A stretch of 64,000 nt of DNA, from NCBI RefSeq assembly GCF_016916835.1, contig NZ_JAFFIX010000004.1:248001-312000 (forward strand), read 5' to 3'. This document shows, piece after piece, positions 1 to 8,266 of the stretch. The notes below the pieces were generated by a model. That model was not told the DNA's origin. It searched no databases and saw only the letters and a list, made by a program, of their open reading frames with translations. The translations under genes and the position numbers were made by a program. This DNA is from Actinacidiphila bryophytorum (lineage in GTDB: Bacteria > Actinomycetota > Actinomycetes > Streptomycetales > Streptomycetaceae). Numbering within the stretch: the stretch's first letter is position 1; each line of letters begins with the position of its first letter.

Positions 1-1
1 G

Positions 2-325
2 CTGACCGGCACCCGCGAACGCGCCGGCCGCGGCATCACCACCCGCTCCGGCGACGACCCCCTGGCCGACGAGATGTACGGCGACGCCGACTTCGACATC
101 GTCGACGCCGTCCGCGCCCTGGCCGCCCGCCTGGACGTCCCCCCGGCCCGGGTCGCCCTGTCCTGGCTGATGTCCCGCCCGTCGGTGACCGCCCCGATCG
201 TCGGCGCGACCAAGCCCCACCACGTCGAGGACGCGATCGCGTCCCTCGACCTGGCCCTCACCCCCGACCAGACGGCCCCGCTCGAAGCGCTGTACCGCCC
301 GCACGGGGTCCTCGGCCACCACTGA
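2..325 (+). CDS. Aldo/keto reductase, C-terminal part (cut by window edge)
   Basis: The reading frame is open from base 2 and the start lies outside the window. About 107 residues are visible. The stretch with ALSWLMSRPSVTAPIVGATK is the typical C-terminal NADPH-binding part of aldo/keto reductases (strand 7 to the final helices; the S/R-rich cofactor loop follows PIVGA). Members reduce aldehydes or ketones with NADPH in the cytoplasm. The substrate cannot be told from this fragment. It ends 40 bp before the convergent disrupted gene at 365. Confidence 0.85.
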   Translation: MTGTRERAGRGITTRSGDDPLADEMYGDADFDIVDAVRALAARLDVPPARVALSWLMSRPSVTAPIVGATKPHHVEDAIASLDLALTPDQTAPLEALYRPHGVLGHH

Positions 326-364
326 CAGCGGTGCGGGGCCCGGCGTGCGGGCCCCGCAGGCTGC

Positions 365-866
365 TCAGTCGGTCCGGTGGGGCATCACGATGCTGCCTGC
401 CCGCTCGCCCGGGCCGGAGATCAGGCACCAGGTGCCCTGGTCGAGGATGCCGTCGTGGGACGGATCGGCCTTCACGACGGGCGGGAAGGCCACCTCGCGG
501 GCGAGCAGGTCGAAGTCCAGGGGGAGTTCGAGTTCGCAGATCCACCCGTCGCGGGTCAGCCGGAAGCCCTCCCCGGCCGCCGTGTACCGGTTGCCGTGGT
601 GCCGGTCGCGCGGGTCGACGGCTCTCTGGCCGCCTTCGCCGTGGGCCGCGGCTCCGTCGTCCGCGTGGTCGCCCGCGGTGTCGGTTCCGGACGCCCCGGC
701 GTCGACCGAGCAGGTCGACACCGCCGGGGCAGCTCGTCGAATACCCCTGCGTCCAGTCCGACGCGATGGTCTCGCCACCGCAGTACGTCTTCGGCGCCCG
801 GCCTCCCTCGGCACGGTCAGCGGCACCGCCACCCACGCGCCTACGGCGAGTACGCCAACGGCCAGG
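365..866 (-). pseudogene. Small putative membrane-anchored or secreted protein, reading frame apparently disrupted
   Basis: The last ~85 codons (stop at 365-367) have the GC3 bias of a real gene and encode a C-terminus with a WICELELPLDFDLL strand pattern and two cysteines. Upstream, the best coding signal moves to another frame around 705-798 (a segment containing TYCGGETIASDW) and then back for a hydrophobic N-terminal stretch near 800-866. No ATG or GTG with a ribosome site opens a single uninterrupted frame. I read this as a short exported or anchored hypothetical protein carrying two compensating frameshifts, or as sequencing error. The family is not recognised. It lies downstream of the MFS gene on the same strand. 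Confidence 0.35.
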
Positions 867-942
867 TCAGCGACGTCCGGCTCTGCCAGTCGGCGCTGCC
901 CTTGGCCGACGCCGCCTCGGGAGGTGACGCACCGGCGGTGGT

Positions 943-2421
943 TCAGCTCGGCTGACCCTCCGCGGCGGGCTCCTCGACGGTGCGGGAGTCGGTCAGGCTC
1001 AGCGCGCCGCCCGCCGCGATCAGGCCGACGACGACGGCGAGCACGGCGTAGGTGATCCGCTCGCCGTGGAAGAACGACGCGACGAGATCGCCGCTCCAGG
1101 TACCGGCCGGCAGCCGGGTGGTGACCAGGGCGGCGATCAGCGTGCCGACCACGGCGGTGCCGACGCTGGAGCCGACCTCCTGGGCGGTGTCGTTGAGTGC
1201 CGCGCCGATCGAGGTGCGGTTGGCCGGCATCGCGTCGACCAGCGCGACCGCGCAGATCGTCATCACGGTGCGCAGCCCCACGGTCATCAGGACCATGCAC
1301 ACCGCGATGGCCGCGTAGCCGTGGTCGACGCCCCAGGCCAGGCCCGCCAGCGAGCCGGCCAGGCAGACCGCGCCGACCAGGCACGCCACCCGGTGGCCGA
1401 AGCGCCGGGCGAGCCACTCCGACAGGGGCGTCGCACCGAGCATCGTCACGATGATCGGCAGGTTGGCCAGGCCCGCCCGCACCGGGCTCCAGCCGTAGGC
1501 GTACTGGAAGTGCAGGATCAGCCCGAACATCACGCTGGCCATCGCGATGGAGGTGCCGATCTGTGCGATGGCGGCGCCGCGGACGGTGCCGTCGGAGAAC
1601 AGGCCGAGGTCCAGCATGGGCGCCGCGGTGCGCCGCTCGTGCCGGACGAAGGCGAAGGCCGCCGCGACGGCGCCCGCGACCGAGGCGAGGGTGACCGCGG
1701 AGAGCCAGCCGCGGTCGACGCCGCTGGTCAGCGAGTAGCACGCGAGGCCGATGGCGGTCACGCTCAGGACCGCGCCCGGCAGGTCGAGCCGGTCCTTGGT
1801 CAGGTCCTCGGGGCGGTCGGCGGGGACGCCGAGCCGGACGCCGATGCAGGCGACGACCGCGATCGGCGCGTTGACGACCAGCAGCCACTCCCAGCGCACG
1901 TGGGCCAGCGCGGTGCCGCCGAGCAGCGGCCCCAGGACGAAGCCGGACATGCCGACGATGATCATCACCGTCATGGCGCGCATCCGCAGTGCCTTGTCGT
2001 CGAAGAGCCGGAAGACCAGCGAGTTCGTGATCGGGGCCATGGCCGCGGCGGCCACGCCGAGTGCGGCGCGCAGGGCGATCAGCTCGCCGGTCGTGGTCAC
2101 GGCGACCACGCACAGGCTGAGCGCGCCGAAGACGGCGAGCCCGACCAGCAGCACCCGGCGGCGGCCGAGCCGGTCGGCCATCGACCCCGCGGTGAGCAGC
2201 AGGCCGCCGAAGGTCAGCGAGTAGGCGCCGGTGACCCACTGCAGCGCGGTGGTGCCGGAGCCGAGGTCGCGGCCGATGGTGGGCAGCGCGATCGACAGGA
2301 GTGTGTTGTCGACCATCTCGACGAAGAAGGCCAGGCAGAGGGCGGCCAGCGGAATCCAGGCCGCCCGCAAAGACGCGTAGGTGCGTGACGGGGCTTGGGG
2401 CGGGGCGGTGGCGGTGGTCAT
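943..2421 (-). CDS. MFS drug exporter, DHA2 (EmrB/QacA-type)
   Basis: The product is 492 aa with about 14 predicted membrane segments, the usual number for the DHA2 drug:H+ antiporter family. Near residues 85-95 it has the loop 2-3 motif A (GSMADRLGRRRVLLVG). The N-terminus has the conserved start of TM1 (FFVEMVDNTLLSIALPTIGRDLG), with the acidic residue typical of the subfamily. The ATG at 2421 is preceded by GGGAGG 6-7 bases upstream; a longer open frame exists but runs into the divergent tetR gene. The likely role is proton-driven efflux of a hydrophobic or cationic drug. The divergent TetR gene and the shared operator region make local repression with release by substrate the likely control. 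Confidence 0.9.
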   Translation of the reverse strand: MTTATAPPQAPSRTYASLRAAWIPLAALCLAFFVEMVDNTLLSIALPTIGRDLGSGTTALQWVTGAYSLTFGGLLLTAGSMADRLGRRRVLLVGLAVFGALSLCVVAVTTTGELIALRAALGVAAAAMAPITNSLVFRLFDDKALRMRAMTVMIIVGMSGFVLGPLLGGTALAHVRWEWLLVVNAPIAVVACIGVRLGVPADRPEDLTKDRLDLPGAVLSVTAIGLACYSLTSGVDRGWLSAVTLASVAGAVAAAFAFVRHERRTAAPMLDLGLFSDGTVRGAAIAQIGTSIAMASVMFGLILHFQYAYGWSPVRAGLANLPIIVTMLGATPLSEWLARRFGHRVACLVGAVCLAGSLAGLAWGVDHGYAAIAVCMVLMTVGLRTVMTICAVALVDAMPANRTSIGAALNDTAQEVGSSVGTAVVGTLIAALVTTRLPAGTWSGDLVASFFHGERITYAVLAVVVGLIAAGGALSLTDSRTVEEPAAEGQPS

Positions 2422-2437
2422 GGCAGTCCTCCCATCA

Positions 2438-2498
2438 ATCGAACGACGTTCGGCTATCGAACAACGTACGATAGAGTACGATAGAACAACGTTCGATA
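2438..2498. promoter_or_regulatory. Operator cluster between divergent exporter and tetR genes
   Basis: Three related inverted motifs occur in about 60 bp: TCGAACGACGTTCG near 2439, ATCGAACAACGTACGAT near 2456 and a third at 2477-2498 built from GATAGAACAACGTTCGAT. All share the half-sites TCGAAC and ACGTTCGA. Repeated palindromes in the gap between a transporter and its TetR regulator are typical TetR operators. Assigning them to the adjacent regulator is inference. Confidence 0.65.
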
Positions 2499-2526
2499 CG
2501 AGGCAAGACGCGAGGGGATGTGAGCC

Positions 2527-3228
2527 ATGGCACACCTGCAGCACCGCCCCGGTCAGGGACGCCGGCGGGCTTCGCACTCGATGGAGTCCGTGCTCACCGA
2601 GGCGGTCGCCCTGCTGGACGAGGCCGGTGCGCACGCACTGACCTTCCGGGCGCTCGCCCAGCGCCTCGGCGGCGGCGTCGCCAGCATCTACTGGTACGTC
2701 GCGAACAAGGAGGAGCTGCTCGACCGCGCCACCGACCACGTGATCGGCAAGGTGCTCGCCGACATCGAGGCGCTCCCGGGCGGCGACGACCCGGTGGACG
2801 ACCTGCGCGCGATGGCGCTCACGCTCTTCGACGCCATCGTGGACCGGCCCTGGCTGGGCGCCTACTTCATGCGCAACACCGACGTGCAGGGCAACTCGCT
2901 GCGCCTGTACGAGCGGCTCGGGCAGCAGACCCTGCGGCTCGACCTCAGCGCGCGCCAGCGCTTCCACGCGGTGTCCGCGATCGTGGGGGTCGTCGTCGGC
3001 TCCGCCGTCGACATGGGGCAGGAACCGCCCAAGGAAGTGCTCGACGGCGCCGTGGACCGCGACGAGTTCCTCGGCCGCTACGCCCAGGCCTGGCGGGAAC
3101 TCGACCCCGGCGACTTCCCGTTCGTGCACGAGATCGTCGACGAGTTCGACGGCCACGACGACGTCGACCAGTTCCGCTCCGCGCTGGACCTCACCCTGGC
3201 GGGCCTGCGCCTGCAGGCCGGAGCCTGA
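2527..3228 (+). CDS. TetR-family repressor of the divergent exporter
   Basis: The product is 233 aa. Residues about 20-66 form the TetR helix-turn-helix (LTFRALAQRLGGGVASIYWYVANKEELLDRA, with the diagnostic YWYVANKEELL end). The rest is an alpha-helical ligand-binding domain with a C-terminus like those of actinobacterial repressors paired with drug exporters. It starts 105 bp from the exporter start on the opposite strand, with the operator cluster between. In such pairs the repressor blocks both promoters until it binds the exported compound. The ligand is unknown. Confidence 0.9.
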   Translation: MAHLQHRPGQGRRRASHSMESVLTEAVALLDEAGAHALTFRALAQRLGGGVASIYWYVANKEELLDRATDHVIGKVLADIEALPGGDDPVDDLRAMALTLFDAIVDRPWLGAYFMRNTDVQGNSLRLYERLGQQTLRLDLSARQRFHAVSAIVGVVVGSAVDMGQEPPKEVLDGAVDRDEFLGRYAQAWRELDPGDFPFVHEIVDEFDGHDDVDQFRSALDLTLAGLRLQAGA

Positions 3229-3243
3229 CCGCCGGCCCCCGGC

Positions 3244-4062
3244 TCAGCCGAGCCAGTGGTAGGGCATGCGGAGGATCTCGGCGGCCCTCGCGGCCACGGC
3301 ACCGGCGTGCGGCGGGACGCCGCCGTCGGCCAGGCCCCGGGTCAGGTGCAGGTGCAGCGACTGCAACGTGGCGAAGGTGTTGAAGGCCCACGCGGGGACG
3401 GCGCCGGGGCCGCTGCCCTCGAAGGCCGCTGCCACCGTGTCCAGCCAGCCCGTCGCCTGCCCGGCGGTGAGCCCCGGCGCGAGCAGGATGCGGGTCACGG
3501 CCGCGGCCAGCCGGGCGTCCTCGACCTGCACGTAGCGGTGGTCGGTGTCCCGTGCCGTCATCCGCCGTGCGCACAGCTCCAGCAGGTCGGTGCGGCTGTC
3601 GGGCAGCGCTTGCGCGAAGGCCGCGGCGGCGTCGGCGCCGTGCGCGACGGCGTGCAGCCAGCCCAGGGCGTCGTCCCAGCCGCGGGTGTCGGACTCCCGC
3701 GGGTACCAGCCGGCGAAGCCGTCGTACCAGCGCAGCACCGCCGCCTCCGGTACGGCGCCCGGCAGCTGCGAGGCGCGGGCCAGTACGCACGTGAGCACCA
3801 GCGGCGCGAACGTGCGGGCCTGCACCTCGGGGTGGCGGAAGCGCCCGGCCGCCGCGTCCCCCACCGCGACCAGCACCTCGTCCAGGTGCCCCGCCCGGAT
3901 CCAGCCGGCGGCGGCGGTGTAGCCGTACTCGTCCCGTACGACGGGGTCGGCCGAGACCAGCGCCACCGCCAACTCCCCGGCGACCCGCCCCGCTTCCGCC
4001 CCGTCCGGATAGGCGAAACCGGCGGCGGCCAGCCCCGCCCAGTCCAGCGTCTGCGACGTCAT
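3244..4062 (-). CDS. DUF2785 family protein
   Basis: The product is 272 aa, all alpha-helical by residue pattern, with no signal peptide or membrane segment. The order of conserved pieces (VRDEYGYTAAAGWI, RTFAPLVLTCVL, ESDTRGWDDALGWLHAVAHGAD with its DxxRGWxHAxAHG core, then HLHLTRGL) matches the DUF2785 family, an uncharacterised cytoplasmic family common in Firmicutes and Actinobacteria. The start at 4062 is the first ATG in frame giving family-like length. It lies 75 bp from the DUF2087 gene on the same strand. No biochemical role is known. Confidence 0.8.
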   Translation of the reverse strand: MTSQTLDWAGLAAAGFAYPDGAEAGRVAGELAVALVSADPVVRDEYGYTAAAGWIRAGHLDEVLVAVGDAAAGRFRHPEVQARTFAPLVLTCVLARASQLPGAVPEAAVLRWYDGFAGWYPRESDTRGWDDALGWLHAVAHGADAAAAFAQALPDSRTDLLELCARRMTARDTDHRYVQVEDARLAAAVTRILLAPGLTAGQATGWLDTVAAAFEGSGPGAVPAWAFNTFATLQSLHLHLTRGLADGGVPPHAGAVAARAAEILRMPYHWLG

Positions 4063-4136
4063 CGGGCCACCCTGCCATGCGCTTCCGCCGCAGGCCAGGG
4101 CTCCGGTGCGGCCGACGGCAGGTGAACGTGCGGGCG

Positions 4137-4418
4137 TCAGCGCAGGCGCTGGTAGACCGAGCCGTCGCGGGTGCGGCCGAGGAAGCCCTCCTCGACCAGA
4201 TACCGGCGCAGCGCGGAGGTGTCCTCGTGCACGGTGGCGATGGCCTCGTTCACCTCGCGCTCGGTGTAGACCCGGCCGCCCGTGAACAGCCGGGCCGCGA
4301 GATAGCCGAGCAGCTGCACGCGCCGGGCGGGGCGGCGCGGTACGGCGATCAGCCGCTCGCCGGAGAAGAGGTCGCTCACGCCGTGGGCTGCCCTGCGTGC
4401 TTCGTCGTCGGCGCTCAT
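4137..4418 (-). CDS. DUF2087 domain protein
   Basis: The product is 93 aa. The core (FSGERLIAVPRRPARRVQLLGYLAARLFTGGRVYTEREVNEAI) and the ending EGFLGRTRDGSVYQRL are diagnostic of DUF2087. This is a small winged-helix-like domain often found alone or fused to transcription regulators, and its RRYLVEEGFLxR segment resembles a DNA-contacting wing. A regulatory role is inference. It lies just upstream of the DUF2785 gene on the same strand and may be co-transcribed with it. Confidence 0.8.
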   Translation of the reverse strand: MSADDEARRAAHGVSDLFSGERLIAVPRRPARRVQLLGYLAARLFTGGRVYTEREVNEAIATVHEDTSALRRYLVEEGFLGRTRDGSVYQRLR

Positions 4419-4512
4419 CCGGCCACCCTTCCCCAGCCCGCCCCGGCCGGCAACGCATTTCCGGGCGGGGCCGTGCGGCTGGGCTGTCGCCTCGCTCCTT
4501 CCGCCCGTCCCG

Positions 4513-4740
4513 TCACATGCCGACCGCGGCCAGCAGGCCCTCGAAGTCCTCCGTGCACGGGCCGCAGGCCCGCAGGTGGGCCGCCACCCCCGGGTAGCGC
4601 GCCGCCGCCCCGCCGCCGGCCGCGACCAGGTCGACGTAGATGTGCAGCACGGCCATCGCCTCCTCGCAGCCCACGTCGCGGGGGTCGGTGTCCAGCAGGC
4701 GGGCGATCCGTGCCGCTGCCGCCTCGGATGGCTCTGTCAC
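4513..4740 (-). CDS. Small zinc anti-sigma-like protein
   Basis: The product is 75 aa. It contains His55-x3-Cys59-x2-Cys62, the HxxxCxxC signature of zinc-binding anti-sigma (ZAS) proteins, plus Cys25 and His33 as possible further ligands. The GTG start overlaps the stop of the ECF sigma gene (GTGA overlap), so the two are translationally coupled. No membrane segment is present, so it would be a soluble sigma inhibitor sensing redox state or acting as an adaptor. Pairing with the sigma factor is inferred from coupling and motif. Confidence 0.7.
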   Translation of the reverse strand: MTEPSEAAAARIARLLDTDPRDVGCEEAMAVLHIYVDLVAAGGGAAARYPGVAAHLRACGPCTEDFEGLLAAVGM

Positions 4741-5387
4741 GTCGTCCCTGCCTTCCCGTCCAGGTGGCCGCCCGCGACCAGGTGTGCCCGCAGCTTCCTG
4801 CGTGCGTCGGAGACGGTCTTGTAGATCGCGTTGCGGTTGGTGTCCCACCGCGCCACCAGAGCGTCCAGCGGCACTCCGTCGACCACGACGGCGACGAAGG
4901 CCCGGCGCTGGTGCTCGGTGAGCACCTCGTCCACCCCCTGCCGCAGGGCGTCCACCAGTTCGCGCCACTGCGGCTCCTGCGCCGGGTCCAGGCCCAGGCG
5001 GTCGGGCAGTCGCTCCCAGTCCTCGGCGTCCAGCACCGCGGTCGGGCGGCGCCAGAAGTGCCGGCCCAGCTTGGCCGACACCTCTAGGACCACGAAGCGG
5101 TACGCCCAGGTGGTGAAGCGGCTCTCCCCCCGGAAGTCCCCGAGCTTGCGGGTGACGGCGAGCAGCGCGTCGGCCGCGGCCTGGTGGGCGAGGTCGTCCA
5201 GCTCGGGGCCGGTGACCCGCGTGTCGGTGCTGCGGCGGCGCAGTTCGCTCCTGGCGATGCGCAGCAGCAGGCCGTGCAGCCGCTCCTGGGCGTCCTCGCG
5301 GGTCCGCCGCGAACCGTCGCCCAGGGCGGCCACCCAGGCGGCGGACTCCGCGTCGAGGTGCGGCCCCGCGAGGTCCCGCTGTTCCAT
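4737..5387 (-). CDS. ECF-type RNA polymerase sigma factor
   Basis: The product is 216 aa. Region 2 lies around residues 60-115 (LDDLAHQAAADALLAVTRKLGDFRGESRFTTWAYRFVVLEVS, with the FRGESRFTTWAYRF core that binds the polymerase clamp and melts the -10). Region 4 lies around 148-200 (LTEHQRRAFVAVVVDGVPLDALVARW, then a helix ending in KTVSDARRKLR for -35 recognition). It is co-transcribed with the zinc anti-sigma-like gene. A peroxiredoxin gene lies 10 bp upstream on the same strand, which suggests an oxidative or thiol stress regulon, but that link is only inference. Confidence 0.88.
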   Translation of the reverse strand: MEQRDLAGPHLDAESAAWVAALGDGSRRTREDAQERLHGLLLRIARSELRRRSTDTRVTGPELDDLAHQAAADALLAVTRKLGDFRGESRFTTWAYRFVVLEVSAKLGRHFWRRPTAVLDAEDWERLPDRLGLDPAQEPQWRELVDALRQGVDEVLTEHQRRAFVAVVVDGVPLDALVARWDTNRNAIYKTVSDARRKLRAHLVAGGHLDGKAGTT

Positions 5388-5397
5388 GGCTGCGAGC

Positions 5398-5880
5398 CTA
5401 CGCGGCGTGCTCCCTGACGTAGCGGACCAACCCGGCGACGTCCTCGGGCACCAGGCGCCCGATGGCGCCGTTGGAGTAGACGCCGACGACGACCCTGCCC
5501 TCCGGGTCGAGCACGAAGCCGGTCGACTGCAGGTGCTCGGGCTCGGGGTTGACGAAGGCCCCGGTCAGGGCGGCGACGGCCCGTGCGTCGGCGCTGTGGC
5601 CCACGGGGTAGGTCAGCTTGAGCCGCTCCACCAGCGCGCGGGTCGTGTCCTCGTCGTCCACCGACAGTGCGACGACCTTCACGCCGAGCCCGTCCAGGGT
5701 CTCCCGGGCGCGCTCGAAGGCGCGGAGCTGGGCGTTGCAGTACGGGCACCACGAGCCGCGGTAGAACAGCACGACCCCGTAGTGCCCTGCCAGGTCGCCG
5801 GGCACCGAGGCCGTCCCGCCGCCGGGCAGGTCGAGCGTCAGCGCGGGGAAGGCGTCACCGGGGTGCAGCAGGTCGGGCAT
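5398..5880 (-). CDS. Peroxiredoxin, AhpC/TSA-like
   Basis: The product is 160 aa with a thioredoxin fold. The active site is FYRGSWCPYCNAQL, with the peroxidatic Cys45 followed by Cys48. This CPxC form is typical of the AhpC/TSA peroxiredoxins annotated as redoxin-domain proteins. It reduces hydroperoxides using thiol donors in the cytoplasm. The ATG at 5880 has GGAGAA about 6 bases upstream. It precedes the ECF sigma/anti-sigma pair by 10 bp, so one redox-responsive operon is plausible. A short hairpin (GGGTCCG/CGGACCC, 6005-6028) lies upstream, between this gene and the decayed kinase. Confidence 0.85.
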   Translation of the reverse strand: MPDLLHPGDAFPALTLDLPGGGTASVPGDLAGHYGVVLFYRGSWCPYCNAQLRAFERARETLDGLGVKVVALSVDDEDTTRALVERLKLTYPVGHSADARAVAALTGAFVNPEPEHLQSTGFVLDPEGRVVVGVYSNGAIGRLVPEDVAGLVRYVREHAA

Positions 5881-6072
5881 CGGGTTCTCCTGTCGTCCGA
5901 GTCGTGCGGCGGCGGCTTTTCCGCCCCGCAGGAGATCAGCGTCAGAAGACGGGCGCTTCTTACCGCTCCTGGCCGAGGTTTCTTTGTGCTTGGTTTGTAC
6001 ATAAGGGTCCGCGGCTGCTCCCGGACCCACCTCAAAGACCTCGCTGAATGTCCCACCGCGGCGGCCGGTCCG

Positions 6073-6709
6073 TCAGGAGGCGGGCCGGCCGTTCGGGTTG
6101 CGGGAGAAGGCCGTGTCGCCGGCCGTCGCCACCAGGGCGTCCCCGACCAGCAGCAGGCTCGGCGGGATGTCGGTCGCCTTGTCGCCCGTGTCGTCCAGCG
6201 CGGGGGTGCGCCACACCTCCGCCCCGGTGCGGCTGTCCAGGGCCAGCAGGCGCCCGAAGCGGTTCGCGAAGTAGACCCGCTTGTACGCCGCCGACACCGC
6301 GGGCACCGACAGGTTCTCCATGTCCGTGCCCTTCTGCCACAGCTGCCTGCCGCTGTCCGCCGACACCGCGGTGACCGAGCCGTTGGAGCGGACGAAGTAG
6401 ACGACGCCGTCCTGGCCGGGCTCGGTGCCGGCCGAGCACAGGGCGTACGGGGCGCCGCCCAGCGCCGCCGCCGTCCACGACCGGCGCCGTGAAGGCCCCG
6501 CTCACCCGCCGCGCAGCCGCGACCTCCTGCCGGAACCGCCCGCGGAACTCCTCGTCCTCGGCGTACGAGCCGCGCACGAACTTGACCGCGACCTGCCGCC
6601 CCGAAGCCGAGACCCCCAGGTACACCACCCCCATGCCGCCCGCCCCGAGCCGCCCGAGCAGGGTGTACCCCCCTATGGACGACGGGTCCTCGGCGCTCAG
6701 CGGCGTCAT
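6073..6709 (-). pseudogene. Decayed Ser/Thr protein kinase with C-terminal PQQ-repeat sensor
   Basis: From the ATG at 6709 about 80 residues match the start of a Hanks-type kinase: the glycine-rich loop LLGRLGAGGMGVVYLG and the VAVKFVR lysine strand. The frame then switches. From about 6450 to the stop at 6073 a different frame encodes a beta-propeller end (DGVVYFVRSNGSVTAV and FANRFGRLLALDSRTGAEVW, PQQ-like repeats). The catalytic loop, activation segment and membrane helix are missing, so a deletion removed the middle of a kinase-PQQ receptor and broke the frame. It cannot be an active kinase. Confidence 0.75.
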
Positions 6710-6894
6710 CGCCCGCCGCCCTCCCCACACCAGCTCTGCGTCATGGCCCTGCGCCCCTCAGGCTAGGCCCTGCGCTCCCGAGCCCGAGAACGGCCCTCGA
6801 CCGGCCGGGCGGGGGGCGGCCGCGTGCCCCGGCGTTCCCGGGGTCCCGGCGGGTGCGGGCGGGACCTGCGCAGGAACGCCGGGGGTGTGCGGGG

Positions 6895-8118
6895 TCATGC
6901 GGTCAGCGGGGGCCTCTGGCGGGTGGCGGTGTCGAGCAGGAGCTGTGCGGCCTCGGCTGCTCCGTCGGTACGGATGCGGCCGGCCACGGCCCGTGCGCGG
7001 GCGAGGGTGCGGGGGCTGAGGGCCGTCGTCAGGGCGGCCGTCAGGGACCCGGTGGTCGGGGTCGGATCGTCATGTGCGGCGCCGATGCCCAGGGCGGCGA
7101 CGCGGCCGGCCCAGTAGGGCTGGTCCACCGCCTGCGGCACCACCACCTGGGGTGCGCCGGCCCGGGCGGCGGCCGTCGTGGTGCCCGCGCCGCCGTGGTG
7201 CATCACCGCGGCGACCCTGCGGAACAGCGCCTGCTGGTTGACCTCACCGACGGCGAAGCAGTCGTCCCCGTCGTCGATCCTGGCCAGTTCCGCCCAGCCG
7301 CGGCCGACGATCGCGCGGCGGCCGTGCGCGCGTATCGCCTCGATGGACACCCGGGCGGCGTCCGCCGGGAGGTCCCGCGTGCTGCCGAAGCCGACGAAGA
7401 CCGGGGGCGTACCCGCGTCGAGGAAGGCCAGCAGGTCGTCCGCCAGCGGGCGTTCGTCCGGCAGGATCCACGCGCCCGTGTGCACCACATCCAGCTCGGC
7501 CGTCTCCTGCCACGGACCCAGAAGCGGGTCCGAGGCCAGCCACGGCCGGTCGGTGAAGACGAACTCGTAGACGTCGTCCACCCGCGGCAGCCCGACCGAG
7601 GACCGGTGCTCGTTGAGCGCGCCGCCGTGCAGCGCGGTGATGGTGCGGGAGTTCAGGTCCCACAGCGCCCGGTTGTCGGTCACGCCGGTGGGGAAGGACT
7701 GGCCCGCCAGCAGCGCGGGAGGAGCCTGGTAGGGCGAGCGCAGCAGGAACGGGCAGAACGTCACGTACACATAGGGGATGCCGAGCTTCTCGGCCGCCGA
7801 CCGCGAGGAGAAGTGCGCGAGCCCCGTCGCCAGCAGGACGTCGCACCCCTCGGCCGCTGCGGCGACCGAGGCGAACTGCGCGGCCAGCTCCGTCACCCGC
7901 TGCGAGGTCTCCGGCTCCGTCGACGGCTCGGTGAGCACGACCCGCGCCCTGCCGACCCCGACCAGCTCCACCCCGACCCTCGCCAGCAGCTCGGCGAAGA
8001 TCTCGTCCGGCGGCGCACAGACCCTCACCTGCGCACCCAGTTCCCGTAATCGCACCGCCAGGGCCGCGAGCGGTTCCACATCCCCGCGCGACCCATACGT
8101 CGATAACAGCACACGCAC
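6895..8118 (-). CDS. GT1-family glycosyltransferase (UGT/GtfB-like)
   Basis: The product is 407 aa. The N-terminus VLLSTYGSRGDVEPLAALA is the acceptor-domain signature of bacterial GT1 enzymes (the GTRGDVxP motif of glycopeptide and macrolide glycosyltransferases and sterol glucosyltransferases). The C-terminal domain has the donor-binding motif MHHGGAGTTTAAARAGAPQVVVPQAVDQPYWA (HHGGAGTT...P..DQ). It would transfer a sugar from an NDP or UDP donor to a hydroxyl of a small hydrophobic acceptor. The GTG start at 8118 has AAGGGGAG about 9 bases upstream. No sugar-biosynthesis or polyketide genes flank it, so it may inactivate or detoxify compounds. The acceptor is unknown. Confidence 0.85.
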   Translation of the reverse strand: MRVLLSTYGSRGDVEPLAALAVRLRELGAQVRVCAPPDEIFAELLARVGVELVGVGRARVVLTEPSTEPETSQRVTELAAQFASVAAAAEGCDVLLATGLAHFSSRSAAEKLGIPYVYVTFCPFLLRSPYQAPPALLAGQSFPTGVTDNRALWDLNSRTITALHGGALNEHRSSVGLPRVDDVYEFVFTDRPWLASDPLLGPWQETAELDVVHTGAWILPDERPLADDLLAFLDAGTPPVFVGFGSTRDLPADAARVSIEAIRAHGRRAIVGRGWAELARIDDGDDCFAVGEVNQQALFRRVAAVMHHGGAGTTTAAARAGAPQVVVPQAVDQPYWAGRVAALGIGAAHDDPTPTTGSLTAALTTALSPRTLARARAVAGRIRTDGAAEAAQLLLDTATRQRPPLTA

Positions 8119-8266
8119 TTGGCAACTCCCCTTTTTGCCGGTATTGGCATCGGGCGGCAATTCTGCGACCCGACGACACTCTTGCGGCAAGTCCCCCGGT
8201 GCGCTGTACGTTGGTGCCCGCCCGACTCCCGCGCCCCGGGAAGGGCCGCGCCCGGCCGCCGTCACG

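Noticed and set aside
1066..2388. 440-aa open frame opposite the MFS exporter
   Set aside because: Shadow frame rich in G/A/R/D/Q. No start signal, and the MFS gene explains the codon bias.
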